Positions 32,659 to 41,228 of a stretch of 64,000 nucleotides of DNA are shown one piece after another. The number at the start of each line of letters is the position of its first letter. The first letter of the stretch is position 1. Source of the DNA: Paraburkholderia sp. IMGN_8 (GTDB taxonomy: Bacteria > Pseudomonadota > Gammaproteobacteria > Burkholderiales > Burkholderiaceae); NCBI RefSeq assembly GCF_038050405.1, contig NZ_CP150901.1:2294001-2358000 (forward strand), read 5' to 3'. The notes beneath the pieces were generated by a model, which ran no database searches, was not told where the DNA came from, and saw nothing but the letters and a program-made list of their open reading frames with translations. Both the position numbers and the translations under genes were made by a program.

Positions 32659-33648
32659 ATGGCCCGTCACACCCCTATTTCGCTTCACCTCGCCGCTGCC
32701 TTGCTGGCTGCGTTCACGACCTTGAGCGCCGGCGCGCAGAGTGCCGGCGGCGAGCCGGCCAAGGTGCTGCGCATCGGTTATCAGAAAGCCGGGTTGCTCG
32801 CGGTGCTCAAGGCGCAAGGCTCGCTCGACGAAAAGCTCAAGCCGCTCGGCTACAGCGTCAAGTGGTTTGAATTCCCTGCCGGCCCCCAACTGCTCGAGGC
32901 GCTGAACGCGAACAGTGTCGATTTCGGCTACACCGGCGCGCCGCCGCCCGTGTTCGCGCAAGCCGGCGGCGTGCGCTTCGTGTATGTCGGCGCGGAGCCG
33001 TCGGGACGTCATAGCGAAGCGGTGCTGGTCAGAAACGATTCGGCGCTGCATAGCATGGCCGATCTGAAAGGCAAACGCGTCGCGCTGCAAAAAGGCTCGA
33101 GTGCGAACTATCTGCTCCTCGAAGCGCTGAAGAAAGCAGGTCTGCGTTACGAGGACATTCGCCCGGTGTATCTGCCCCCCGCCGATGCGCGCGCCGCCTT
33201 CGAAAGCGGCGACGTCGACGCGTGGGTGATCTGGGATCCGTACTATGCGTCCGCGCAACAGTCGTTGAAAGCGCGCACGCTGGCGGACTACTCGGAGCTC
33301 AACGGGCCGTACAACTTCTACGAAGCGACGCGCGACTTCGCGCAGCAGCATCCCGATGTGGTCAGCGCGATTCTTGGGCAGTTACGCACTGCCGGGTTGT
33401 GGGTCAATGACCATCCGGCCGAAACCGCCGCACTGATCGCGCCGAAGGTCGGTCTGGATCAGAAGCTGGTCGAAACCTGGGTGCGCCGCTTTCCATACGG
33501 CACCACGGCCGTCACCGAGGAGATCGTGCGCTCGCAGCAAGTGGTGGCCGATGCGTTCTACGGCGCGCATCTGATTCCGCAGAAGATCACGGTAAAGGAC
33601 AACGTCTGGCAGAACCGCGACCTGGCCGCGGCGCTCGCGGCTAAGTAA
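32659..33648 (+). CDS. ssuA: Aliphatic sulfonate ABC transporter substrate-binding protein
   Basis: The 329-residue protein has a signal peptide (LHLAAALLAAFTTLSAGAQ) and the SsuA/TauA fold: LRIGYQKAGLLAVLKAQGSLDEKL, VKWFEFPAGPQLLEALNANSVDFGYTGAPPP, HSMADLKGKRVALQKGSSANYLL and VDAWVIWDPYYA. It captures sulfonates in the periplasm. No SsuB, SsuC or SsuD gene follows; an intrinsic terminator is next, so it is an orphan binding protein here. The frame is open upstream; GGAG nine bases before ATG 32659 sets the start, with ATG 32644 the alternative. Confidence 0.82.
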   Translation: MARHTPISLHLAAALLAAFTTLSAGAQSAGGEPAKVLRIGYQKAGLLAVLKAQGSLDEKLKPLGYSVKWFEFPAGPQLLEALNANSVDFGYTGAPPPVFAQAGGVRFVYVGAEPSGRHSEAVLVRNDSALHSMADLKGKRVALQKGSSANYLLLEALKKAGLRYEDIRPVYLPPADARAAFESGDVDAWVIWDPYYASAQQSLKARTLADYSELNGPYNFYEATRDFAQQHPDVVSAILGQLRTAGLWVNDHPAETAALIAPKVGLDQKLVETWVRRFPYGTTAVTEEIVRSQQVVADAFYGAHLIPQKITVKDNVWQNRDLAAALAAK

Positions 33649-33690
33649 CCCGACAGCCGCGCACGCCTCCTTCGCGATGCCTGGCAGAGC

Positions 33691-33718
33691 AAAAGCGGAC
33701 CCACGGGTCCGCTTTTTT
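33691..33718 (+). terminator. Strong intrinsic terminator after ssuA
   Basis: The stem aaaagcggacc/ggtccgctttt (33691-33701 and 33706-33716) with loop cacg ends in six T (33713-33718). Confidence 0.9.
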
Positions 33719-33823
33719 ACGACCTTCCGCCCTTAAACGTGTTCACACAACGAAAAATTGTGTCGTTTGTCTTAGAGCCGGCCATCTAAACAGCCGCTTG
33801 CGTCATCCGTTACCAGCCTCTAT

Positions 33824-33845
33824 TGTTACATCAATCAATGTAACA
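33824..33845 (+). promoter_or_regulatory. 22-bp palindromic operator ahead of the monooxygenase operon
   Basis: tgttacat (33824-33831) and atgtaaca (33838-33845) are exact inverted repeats with a 6-base spacer. It ends 31 bases before the first ATG, in an AT-rich gap. The size and form fit a TetR- or AraC-class regulator, none of which is adjacent. Confidence 0.65.
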
Positions 33846-33876
33846 GTTAAGAGTGAACAAAAAGGAGGCGGATCGG

Positions 33877-35490
33877 ATGAACGCACGCACGATGCCCCAC
33901 GACGCCGCGGCGCCCGACGCGTCCGCGTCCATCGAAACCGATATCGCGATTATCGGCTCCGGCTTCGCGGGCCTGGGCATGGCGATCCGGCTCCGGCAAG
34001 CCGGCATGACCGACTTCATCGTCGCCGAAAAAGCCGCATCGGTCGGCGGCACCTGGCGCGACAACCACTACCCCGGCTGCGCCTGCGACGTCCAATCGCA
34101 CGTCTACTCGTTCTCGTTCGCCCCGAATCCGCACTGGACCCGCATGTTCGCGCGCCAGCCGGAAATTCGCGCTTATCTGGAAGACTGCACACAGCGCTTC
34201 GGCATCCAGCGTCATGTGCGCTTTGGTCATGAACTGGCGAGCGCGATCTATGACGAGACGCGTCGTCGCTGGCAATTGACCTTCGCCAACGGCCAGCACT
34301 GGTCGGCGCGTGTGCTGATCTCGGGCATGGGCGGACTGTCGCGCGCGGCCATCCCGAACATTCCCGGCATCGAAAAATTCAAGGGCAAGGCGTTCCACTC
34401 GCAACACTGGGACCACGCCTATCCGCTCGAAGGCAAACGCGTCGCCGTGATCGGCACCGGCGCGAGCGCGATCCAGTTCGTGCCGCAAATCGCGCCGCGC
34501 GTGTCCCATCTGAACCTGTTCCAGCGCACGCCGCCGTGGATCATGCCGAAGGCCGACCGCCCGGTGAAACCGCTCGAACAATGGCTGTTCCGGCATCTGC
34601 CGTTCACGCAGAAGATCATGCGTTCGGCGCTCTACTGCATGCTCGAATCGCGCGCCTTCGGCTTCGCGATCCACCCTTCGCTGATGAAGACAGCGCAGAA
34701 AGTCGCCGAGCGGCATCTGCGCCGCCAGGTGCCCGATCCGCAATTGCGCGCGACGCTCACACCCAACTACACGATGGGTTGCAAGCGCATTCTGATTTCG
34801 AACGACTACTTCCCCGCGCTGTCACGCCAGAACGTCTCGGTGACGACCATCGGTATCGCCCGCGTCGATGAAGACGCGGTGATCACGACCGACGGCGCGC
34901 GTCATCCGGTCGATTGCCTGATCTTCGGCACCGGCTTCCAGGTGGCCGATCCATTTCCGCCGGGTGTGGTGCGCGGGCGTGGCGGCGTCGATATCGTCGA
35001 TACGTGGCGCGATGGCGCACATGCGTATCTCGGCACCACACTGCCCGGCTATCCGAACTTCTTCATGATCGTCGGTCCGAACACGGGGCTCGGTCACAAC
35101 TCGATGGTGTTCATGATCGAGTCGCAGGTCGAGTACATCCTGCGCGCGCTGAAGACAATGGATGCCGAAAGCGCCGATGCGATCGAAGTGCGTCCGCATG
35201 TGGAGCGCGCGTACAACGAGCAGATCCAGCAGAAGCTCGGCCGCGCGATCTGGTCGACGGGCGGCTGCAAGAGTTGGTACCTCGATCCGCAGACCGGCAA
35301 GAACACCACCCTGTGGCCGGGATTTGCATACAAATTCCGTCAGGCTACCAGCACCTTCAGCATGGACGATTACCTCGCATATACGCCCGCGGTGCAGACG
35401 TTCGGCGCGCATCTGGCGCCGCAGGCGGCGCACGTGCACGGCAACGCAACCAGCAACACGGCAGCGGCGACATCTGTCGAAGCGACCTGA
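33877..35490 (+). CDS. Flavin-containing Baeyer-Villiger-type monooxygenase
   Basis: The 537-residue protein has a first Rossmann motif IIGSGFAGLGMAIRL (FAD, about 21-35), GGTWRDNHYPGCACDVQSH, the Baeyer-Villiger fingerprint-like FKGKAFHSQHWDH (about 168-180), a second Rossmann motif AVIGTGASAIQF (NADPH, about 190-201) and CLIFGTGFQ near 350. Enzymes of this type insert oxygen into ketones or hydroxylate. A perfect AAGGAGG before ATG 33877 picks this start over GTG 33853. It leads a four-gene operon with an SDR, a diiron-like protein and a hydrolase; the sequence alcohol oxidation, ketone oxygenation, ester hydrolysis is a natural inference. Confidence 0.88.
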   Translation: MNARTMPHDAAAPDASASIETDIAIIGSGFAGLGMAIRLRQAGMTDFIVAEKAASVGGTWRDNHYPGCACDVQSHVYSFSFAPNPHWTRMFARQPEIRAYLEDCTQRFGIQRHVRFGHELASAIYDETRRRWQLTFANGQHWSARVLISGMGGLSRAAIPNIPGIEKFKGKAFHSQHWDHAYPLEGKRVAVIGTGASAIQFVPQIAPRVSHLNLFQRTPPWIMPKADRPVKPLEQWLFRHLPFTQKIMRSALYCMLESRAFGFAIHPSLMKTAQKVAERHLRRQVPDPQLRATLTPNYTMGCKRILISNDYFPALSRQNVSVTTIGIARVDEDAVITTDGARHPVDCLIFGTGFQVADPFPPGVVRGRGGVDIVDTWRDGAHAYLGTTLPGYPNFFMIVGPNTGLGHNSMVFMIESQVEYILRALKTMDAESADAIEVRPHVERAYNEQIQQKLGRAIWSTGGCKSWYLDPQTGKNTTLWPGFAYKFRQATSTFSMDDYLAYTPAVQTFGAHLAPQAAHVHGNATSNTAAATSVEAT

Positions 35491-35556
35491 CGCAGCAACG
35501 AGCATCCCCAAAAATATAACGACAGGCACCGTTCAGAGAGGACAGGAGATAAACCA

Positions 35557-36465
35557 ATGAAGAACTTCACCGACAGAGTGGCCGCAATCACCGGCGCAGG
35601 CTCGGGCATGGGCCGTTCGCTCGCGATTCAGCTGGCGCGCGAAGGCTGCCACCTTGCGCTCGCCGATCGCAATGCCGCGAGCCTCGCCGAAACCGCGAAG
35701 CTCGCGCAGGCCGCCGCGCCGCATATCGTCGGTGCGCCGCTGCGGATCACCACGCGCGTGCTCGATGTCTCGGACCGCGCGGCGATGTTCGACTGGGCCG
35801 CCGAAACGGCCGCGCAGCATCAGCGCGTGAACCTCGTGTTCAACAACGCGGGCGTGGCGCTGTCGAGCACGATCGAAGGGATGGATTACGCCGATCTGGA
35901 GTGGATCGTCGGCATCAATTTCTGGGGCGTCGTACACGGCACCAAGGCATTTCTGCCGTATATCAAGGCGTCCGGCGCGGGGCACATCGTCAATACGTCG
36001 AGCGTATTCGGGCTGTTCTCGCAGCCCGGCATGAGCGGCTACAACGCGACCAAATTCGCGGTGCGCGGCTTTACCGAAGCCCTGCGCCAGGAACTCGACC
36101 TGATGAAGTGCGGCGTGTCGGCGACCTGCGTGCATCCGGGCGGCATCCGCACGAGCATCGCGCAATCGAGCCGGATCTCGTCGAACATGGTCGGCTTCAT
36201 GCTGGAAAACGAGCAGCAAGGCAAGGACGACTTCGAGAAGTTCTTCATCACCACCGCCGACCAGGCCGCGCGCGTGATTCTCGACGGCGTGCGCAAAAAC
36301 AGGCGGCGCGTGCTGATCGGCCGCGATGCCCGCGCCGCCGACTGGATGGCGCGCACGTTGCCGGCGGCCTATCAGGCGCTGGTGGTGATGCAGACGCGCC
36401 GCATGAAGCGCATCGCCGAAAAGCGCGCGCGCCGCGCCGCGCAAGTGGACGGCCGGCGCGCCTGA
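35557..36465 (+). CDS. Short-chain dehydrogenase/reductase in the monooxygenase operon
   Basis: A 302-residue SDR: TGAGSGMGRSLAIQL (cofactor, 12-26), the NNAG motif in VFNNAGVALSS, catalytic Ser in NTSSVFG and the YNATK site near 160. The C-terminal 60 residues are basic with TRRMKRIAEKRARRAAQ and may sit on a membrane, as in mycobacterial and fatty-compound SDRs. It probably interconverts an alcohol and the ketone used by the monooxygenase. AGGAG lies nine bases before the ATG, 66 bases after the monooxygenase stop. Confidence 0.85.
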   Translation: MKNFTDRVAAITGAGSGMGRSLAIQLAREGCHLALADRNAASLAETAKLAQAAAPHIVGAPLRITTRVLDVSDRAAMFDWAAETAAQHQRVNLVFNNAGVALSSTIEGMDYADLEWIVGINFWGVVHGTKAFLPYIKASGAGHIVNTSSVFGLFSQPGMSGYNATKFAVRGFTEALRQELDLMKCGVSATCVHPGGIRTSIAQSSRISSNMVGFMLENEQQGKDDFEKFFITTADQAARVILDGVRKNRRRVLIGRDARAADWMARTLPAAYQALVVMQTRRMKRIAEKRARRAAQVDGRRA

Positions 36466-36532
36466 CGCAGCCGTCCCGATCGAACCAATCAGTCAGATCA
36501 GCAGTACATAAAGGATCACAAGGAGAAAGGCC

Positions 36533-37414
36533 ATGATTCCGGTTCGCCGCGACCTTCGCTTCAACTTACCGCAGGAACGTGCCTGCGATTGGCACGTGCA
36601 AGGCTCGCATGTGACACACTTCTTCAACGCGCTTTCGCTGCTATTTCCTGCCGGCGAGCGTTTCTTCATGGACAGCGTGCGCAACTACCGCGACCAGATT
36701 GACGACCCGGTGCTGAAGAAGCAGGTGCTCGGCTTCATCGGCCAGGAAGCGATGCATACGCGCGAGCACATCGAATACAACGATCTGCTGCAGGAGGCCG
36801 GCTTGCCCGCGCACAAGCTCGACAAGCGCCTGTGGGCGATTCTCAACTTCGGCCGCAAGGTCCTGCCGCATTCGTATCAACTTGCGGTGACGGTGTGCCT
36901 CGAGCACTACACAGCGATGCTCGCGGGCTTGCTGCTGGAAGACGCCACGCGCATCAGCGGTTCGGTTGAGGGCTATGCGCAGATGTGGACCTGGCATGCG
37001 CTCGAAGAAACCGAACACAAGTCGGTCTCGTACGACGTCTGGAACGCGGTGCTCAAGCGCGGCCTCGGCCGTTATCTGCTGCGCACCGGCACGATGCTCG
37101 CCAGCACGCTGACGTTCTGGCTGATCGTGTTCGATTACCACGTGCGCCTGATCATCGCCGATCGCAAGCGCGAGGGCCGTATTCGCGGCATGTGGCGCGT
37201 GGTGAAGTATCTGTACGGCCCGCGTCATGGCGTGTTTCCGCGCATCGCCGGTGAATGGCTGAGCTTTTTCCGGCCCGGCTTTCATCCGTGGGATCACGAC
37301 AATCGCGCGCAACTCGCGCGTATCGACGGCCTCCTGGCCGCGGTCGACGCCGCCAATGCGGCGACGCCGAGCGCACGCAAGGCCGCACGGCGCGGCATGC
37401 AGGCGGCCGCGTGA
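36533..37414 (+). CDS. Ferritin-like diiron 'metal-dependent hydrolase' family protein (PF10118 type)
   Basis: The 293-residue protein matches the family named metal-dependent hydrolase (PF10118). Four helices carry carboxylate and His ligands: PAGERFF (Glu near 41), GQEAMHTREHIEYN (Glu and two His near 70-82), CLEHYTA (Glu near 124) and ALEETEHKSVSYDVW (Glu, Glu, His near 160-166). This E..ExxH/E..ExxH layout is that of diiron oxygenases, so an oxygenase role is more likely than hydrolysis. A hydrophobic segment near 185-205 (TMLASTLTFWLIVFDYH) suggests membrane contact. AAGGAGA precedes the ATG; the downstream hydrolase starts inside its stop. Confidence 0.8.
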   Translation: MIPVRRDLRFNLPQERACDWHVQGSHVTHFFNALSLLFPAGERFFMDSVRNYRDQIDDPVLKKQVLGFIGQEAMHTREHIEYNDLLQEAGLPAHKLDKRLWAILNFGRKVLPHSYQLAVTVCLEHYTAMLAGLLLEDATRISGSVEGYAQMWTWHALEETEHKSVSYDVWNAVLKRGLGRYLLRTGTMLASTLTFWLIVFDYHVRLIIADRKREGRIRGMWRVVKYLYGPRHGVFPRIAGEWLSFFRPGFHPWDHDNRAQLARIDGLLAAVDAANAATPSARKAARRGMQAAA

Positions 37415-38361
37415 TTCGCGACACGCTGTCGGTCCAGGCCGGCGACGTGCGGCTCGCGGTCTACGTAAGCGGGCCGCGCGACGCGCCGCCGATCGTGCTG
37501 GTGCACGGCTATCCGGATTCGGCGGCGGTGTGGGAACCGGTGCGAGCGCAACTCGATACGCGCTTTCGCGTGATCAGCTATGACGTGCGCGGCGCGGGCG
37601 CGTCCGATGCGCCGCAGTCGCGCGCCGCTTACCGGCTCGAGCGGCTGGCCGCCGATCTCGCGGCCGTCGCCGATGCAACCTGCGGCGCGCGGCCGTTTCA
37701 CCTGGTCGGTCACGACTGGGGTTCGATCCAAAGCTGGGAAGCGGTCACCGATCCGGCCTTCAAAGGCCGCATTGCGTCGTACACGTCGATCTCCGGGCCG
37801 TGCCTCGATCACGCGGCGATCGGCTTACGCGGCGGCGATGCGCATCCTGAACAGCCAACGCCAAAGCGCCCGTTCGGCAGCGGTTTGCGGCAGACGCTGA
37901 AATCCTGGTACATCTTCTTCTTTCACCTGCCGTGGCTGCCGGAACTGGTGTGGTACGCCGGCGGTGCACACGCGTGGCCACTATGGCTGCGTGTAACCGA
38001 ACGCGTGCGCCCGGCGCGCGACCCGGAGCAGATGCGCAACGCGATCAACGGCCTGAACCTTTACCGCGCCAATTTCATCGACAAGCTGTTGCGCCCGCGT
38101 GCTCGCCATGCACATGCACCGGTGCAATTCATCGTGCCGCTGCGCGATCGATACGTCGGGCCAGCGCTCTCGCTCGGGCTTGAACCGTGGCTCGGCGCTT
38201 ATGGCCGCCATGAGATCGATGCGGGCCATTGGGTCGTTTTGCGCGAACCCGAACGGATTGCCGCCGCCATCGAGCGCTTTGTCGAGCAGCACCGACCGGG
38301 CAACAGCGCGGGCCACGGCGGACCTGACAGCGCCGTCAACGCGCGCGCGGCAGGCGTGTGA
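37411..38361 (+). CDS. Alpha/beta hydrolase (epoxide-hydrolase/dehalogenase-like) with GTG start
   Basis: A 316-residue alpha/beta hydrolase beginning at GTG 37411, which overlaps the previous stop (GTGA), so translation is coupled. It shows HGYPDSAAVW (oxyanion, near 32-41), YDVRGAGASDAP, the nucleophile elbow LVGHDWGS, where Asp is the nucleophile as in epoxide hydrolases and haloalkane dehalogenases, and the catalytic His in DAGHWVV (near 270). The cap covers about 140-220. It probably opens an epoxide or hydrolyses the ester made by the operon's monooxygenase. Its last 26 bases overlap the convergent glycolipid-binding-like gene. Confidence 0.82.
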   Translation: MIRDTLSVQAGDVRLAVYVSGPRDAPPIVLVHGYPDSAAVWEPVRAQLDTRFRVISYDVRGAGASDAPQSRAAYRLERLAADLAAVADATCGARPFHLVGHDWGSIQSWEAVTDPAFKGRIASYTSISGPCLDHAAIGLRGGDAHPEQPTPKRPFGSGLRQTLKSWYIFFFHLPWLPELVWYAGGAHAWPLWLRVTERVRPARDPEQMRNAINGLNLYRANFIDKLLRPRARHAHAPVQFIVPLRDRYVGPALSLGLEPWLGAYGRHEIDAGHWVVLREPERIAAAIERFVEQHRPGNSAGHGGPDSAVNARAAGV

Positions 38362-38890
38362 ACAACGTCGGATAGTCGATCACCAGGCCGTCTTCATCGA
38401 CCTTCATGTTCGCCGTGAAATTGCGGAAGATGCCCTCGTAACGATACTCGCGATTCAGTTCGATACACGAATAGGCCTGCTCGACACGCGTGACCTGCAA
38501 ATCAGGCGTCGAAATGTAAGCCACGGAGATCGGCTGGCGCTCGCCCACGGCAAGTTGCAAGCGGCGGATCGGCAACGTGTTGGTGAACGGCGTGGCGGCG
38601 ATATCGATGTCGATGCATCCCTCGATCGAACTCAGCACGAGGCCGTGGCCGTCGCGCCAATGGCCCGCGCCGTCGCCGTGCAGTTCCAGTTCGCCACCGC
38701 CGACGATCTTCAGCCACGCATACGTGGTGCGCCACTGCGAATCGCAATGCACCTTGTAGTGCAAGCCGTAGGCCTTGCCGTAGCGCTGTCCGACCACGGC
38801 GCTTTCGACCGCAAAACCGTCGCCGCGGGCATCGAACGCCAGATGCTCGACGCCGTCGCCCTCTTCCGATGCCCATCGTATTTCACGCAT
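38336..38890 (-). CDS. Putative glycolipid-binding family protein (PF06475 type)
   Basis: The 184-residue protein is mostly beta strands (IRWASEEGDGVEHLAFDARGD, YGLHYKVHCDSQWRT, EGCIDIDIAATPFTNTLPIRRL, FTANMKVDEDGLVIDYPTLF) and fits the putative glycolipid-binding family typified by Pseudomonas PA1994. The barrel is thought to bind fatty or glycolipid ligands. AAGGAGA before ATG 38890 decides the start over the longer frame from 39034. Its 3' end overlaps the operon's hydrolase by 26 bases tail to tail, so antisense interference between the two messages is possible. Confidence 0.75.
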   Translation of the reverse strand: MREIRWASEEGDGVEHLAFDARGDGFAVESAVVGQRYGKAYGLHYKVHCDSQWRTTYAWLKIVGGGELELHGDGAGHWRDGHGLVLSSIEGCIDIDIAATPFTNTLPIRRLQLAVGERQPISVAYISTPDLQVTRVEQAYSCIELNREYRYEGIFRNFTANMKVDEDGLVIDYPTLFTRLPRAR

Positions 38891-39180
38891 CAGCACGTCT
38901 CCTTGTGAAACGGCGTGGCGAAGCTGTGGGTCCGCGTGCCGAACTCCTATCGTAGCGCGAACGTAGCGCGAAAGCTTTCGGTTCGCCGACGTTTTCCATG
39001 GCGACGCGCGGGTTTCGCGCCAATGCCGCGCCAATGTCGCAAATAGCCACTATCAACGCGCGGGAATGCCCGGCGCGGCGCCGGTGGCCTATGCTCGCGG
39101 TTCAAACCAAACCTGACCTGCCGCGTGTGTTTGTCTGCGCGCGTCGCGCTCGCTCATAGAAGTTAAGCCTCCCTTTAGTC

Positions 39181-40125
39181 ATGCACGCCGCCGCTACCGA
39201 AGCACAACCCGCCGCCTTGCGCACGCTGTTGCGCAGTCTTGGCCAGATCGTGCTGCAATCGAACGCTTTCACCGGTGCGTGCCTGCTCGCCGCGTGGCTA
39301 TTGTGCGATCCGCGCCTCGCGTGCGCGGCGCTGATGGGCGCGGTCGCGGCAAACGTCAGCGCTGTGCTGGCCGGCTATCGCGAGGACGACACGCGTGCCG
39401 GCCTGCATGGCTTTAACGGCGCGCTGGCCGGCCTCGCCGCTTTCAGCTTCGTCGCCGACAATGCGACCGCCGCCGCGGTGGCGATTTTCGCCGCAACCGG
39501 CACGGCATGGCTGCTGAAGCCGTGGTCGCGCCGGTTGCGCGCGCGTGGAGTCGGCGTTTTTTCGAGCCCCTGTCTGATCGTGACGTGGTTCTGGCTGCCG
39601 CTGGTCCATAGCAGCAATCAGCAAGCGAGCCTCGCCAACGCGCACACGCTCAGCGGCGCGCAATTGACCAGCGGCCTATTTGCCGGCTTCGCGCAGATCG
39701 GCTTTGCGTCCGGCGCGCTGCCGGGTTTGCTCGTGTTGCTCGGGATTGCGGCGGCGTCATGGCGGCACGCGCTGTGGGCGCTGGCCGGCGCGGCCCTCGC
39801 AAGCGCCGCGCACCTGCTGCTCGGCGCCAGCGCAAGCTCGTTCGATGCGGGCCTGTTAGGATTCAACGGCGCGCTGACCGCAATTGCGCTCGCCGATTGC
39901 TGCGTCGCGGCGACGCTCGGCGGTGTGGTACTTTCGGTCGCGCTGCAAATGGCTGCCGCTTTCCATGGATTGCCGGCCATGACTGCGCCATTCGTGCTTG
40001 CGACGTGGAGCGTGCAGTGGCTTACGCGACGCTTCACACGTAACGTGGCGGCGCCCGAGTCAGCGGAACGAGCCGAAGCAGCGCTGCCCGTCGCGCCACC
40101 GGCATCGGCCACACGCATAGGTTAG
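39181..40125 (+). CDS. Urea transporter (UT family)
   Basis: The 314-residue protein has two homologous halves of five membrane helices. Each contains the urea-transporter motif: GQIVLQSNAFTG near 20-31, GLHGFNGALAGLAAF near 74-88 and LLGFNGALTAIAL near 222-234. These proteins form urea-selective channels in the inner membrane. No urease or nitrogen-regulation genes are adjacent. The last 30 residues are an Ala/Pro-rich tail. No ribosome site is clear before the ATG. Confidence 0.83.
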   Translation: MHAAATEAQPAALRTLLRSLGQIVLQSNAFTGACLLAAWLLCDPRLACAALMGAVAANVSAVLAGYREDDTRAGLHGFNGALAGLAAFSFVADNATAAAVAIFAATGTAWLLKPWSRRLRARGVGVFSSPCLIVTWFWLPLVHSSNQQASLANAHTLSGAQLTSGLFAGFAQIGFASGALPGLLVLLGIAAASWRHALWALAGAALASAAHLLLGASASSFDAGLLGFNGALTAIALADCCVAATLGGVVLSVALQMAAAFHGLPAMTAPFVLATWSVQWLTRRFTRNVAAPESAERAEAALPVAPPASATRIG

Positions 40126-40159
40126 CCGCGCTATAGCAAAGCAACATCAGGAGACAGAC

Positions 40160-40936
40160 ATGTCGTTCACCCACACGCCCGCCGGCCGCATCGTCGAGAC
40201 CGGCCCCATGTCCGCAGCGGAGCAACAGACCCGCGTCGATCTCGCCGCCGCGTATCGCCTCGCGGCGCTCAACGGCTGGGACGATATGATCTACACGCAT
40301 ATCTCCGCGAGCGTTCCCGGCGAACCCGGCCACTTCCTGATCAACCCGTTCGGCCTCGCGTTCGACGAAGTCCGCGCGTCGAACCTGGTGAAGATCGATA
40401 TCGAAGGGAACATCGTCGGTGCGAGCGAGCATCCGGTCAACGCCACCGGCTTCGCGCTGCACGCCGCCGTGCATGCGGCGCGCGCCGATGCCTTCTGTGT
40501 GATGCACTTGCACAATACGGCAGGCGTCGCGGTTTCCGCGCAGCCGGCCGGTTTGCTGCCGGCGTCGCAGCACGCGCTGCGCTTTTACGGCCGGCTCGCG
40601 TATCACGACTACGAAGGCCTCGCCTTCACGCCGGCCGAGGGCGAGCGCCTCGTCGCGCATCTGGCCGACAAACCGGCGATGCTGTTGCGCAATCACGGCA
40701 CGCTGACCGCCGGCCGCACCGTCGCGGAGGCCTACGTGCTGATGGCGACGCTGATCAAGGCATGCGAGATCCAGTTGCAGGCGCAAGCCTGCGGCGCAGA
40801 ACTGGTCGTGCCTCCTGACGCGGTAGCGGCACGCACCGCCGAACAACTGTACGACGGCGGCGCGGTGGAAGGCACACTGGAATGGCCCGCCTTGCTGCGC
40901 AAACTCGACAGGATCGATCGCGCCTATCGCGACTGA
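40160..40936 (+). CDS. Class II aldolase/adducin family protein
   Basis: The 258-residue protein has the class II aldolase fold: RLAALNGWDDMIYTHISASVPG near 34-55, FLINPFGLAFDEVRASNLVKID, zinc-site His pair VMHLHNTAGVAVS near 113-125, and a third His in LLRNHGTLTAGRTVAEAY near 174-191. Such enzymes retro-aldol cleave phosphosugars, or decarboxylate hydroxy-aromatic acids in some degradation clusters. The tautomerase, LysR, MFS, LigJ and LigK genes that follow on the same strand favour an aromatic-acid role here, possibly decarboxylation, but this is inference. AGGAG lies six bases before the ATG. Confidence 0.8.
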   Translation: MSFTHTPAGRIVETGPMSAAEQQTRVDLAAAYRLAALNGWDDMIYTHISASVPGEPGHFLINPFGLAFDEVRASNLVKIDIEGNIVGASEHPVNATGFALHAAVHAARADAFCVMHLHNTAGVAVSAQPAGLLPASQHALRFYGRLAYHDYEGLAFTPAEGERLVAHLADKPAMLLRNHGTLTAGRTVAEAYVLMATLIKACEIQLQAQACGAELVVPPDAVAARTAEQLYDGGAVEGTLEWPALLRKLDRIDRAYRD

Positions 40937-40973
40937 ATTCGCACTTTCACTTCCTTAATCACGGAGACACGCA

Positions 40974-41165
40974 ATGCCCACGTTTCATATCGAACTCTTC
41001 GAAGGCCGCTCGCTGGAACAGAAACGCGAGTTTGTCGAAGCCATTACCAAAGCGACTTGCGAATCGCTTGGCGTCGAGCCGAACTCGGTGGATATCATTC
41101 TCACTGACGTAAAACGCGAAAACTGGGCGACGGGTGGACGCTTGTGGTCTGACGCTAAAGCGTGA
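40974..41165 (+). CDS. 4-oxalocrotonate tautomerase family protein
   Basis: The 63-residue protein has the short 4-OT size. After Met removal the catalytic Pro1 is present and Arg11 in GRSLEQ matches the canonical substrate Arg, but position 39 is Asp instead of Arg and position 50 is Trp in NWATGG, so substrate handling differs from true 2-hydroxymuconate tautomerase. It lies 37 bases after the class II aldolase gene with GGAG before the ATG. In this cluster it might interconvert keto and enol forms of 4-oxalomesaconate, a step usually done by GalD, which is absent from the window. Confidence 0.8.
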   Translation: MPTFHIELFEGRSLEQKREFVEAITKATCESLGVEPNSVDIILTDVKRENWATGGRLWSDAKA

Positions 41166-41228
41166 GCATCCACCGGCGTCGCCAAACGTCGATCCGTCCG
41201 CCAGGAACATAAGCGAGGAAAGTAAAAA

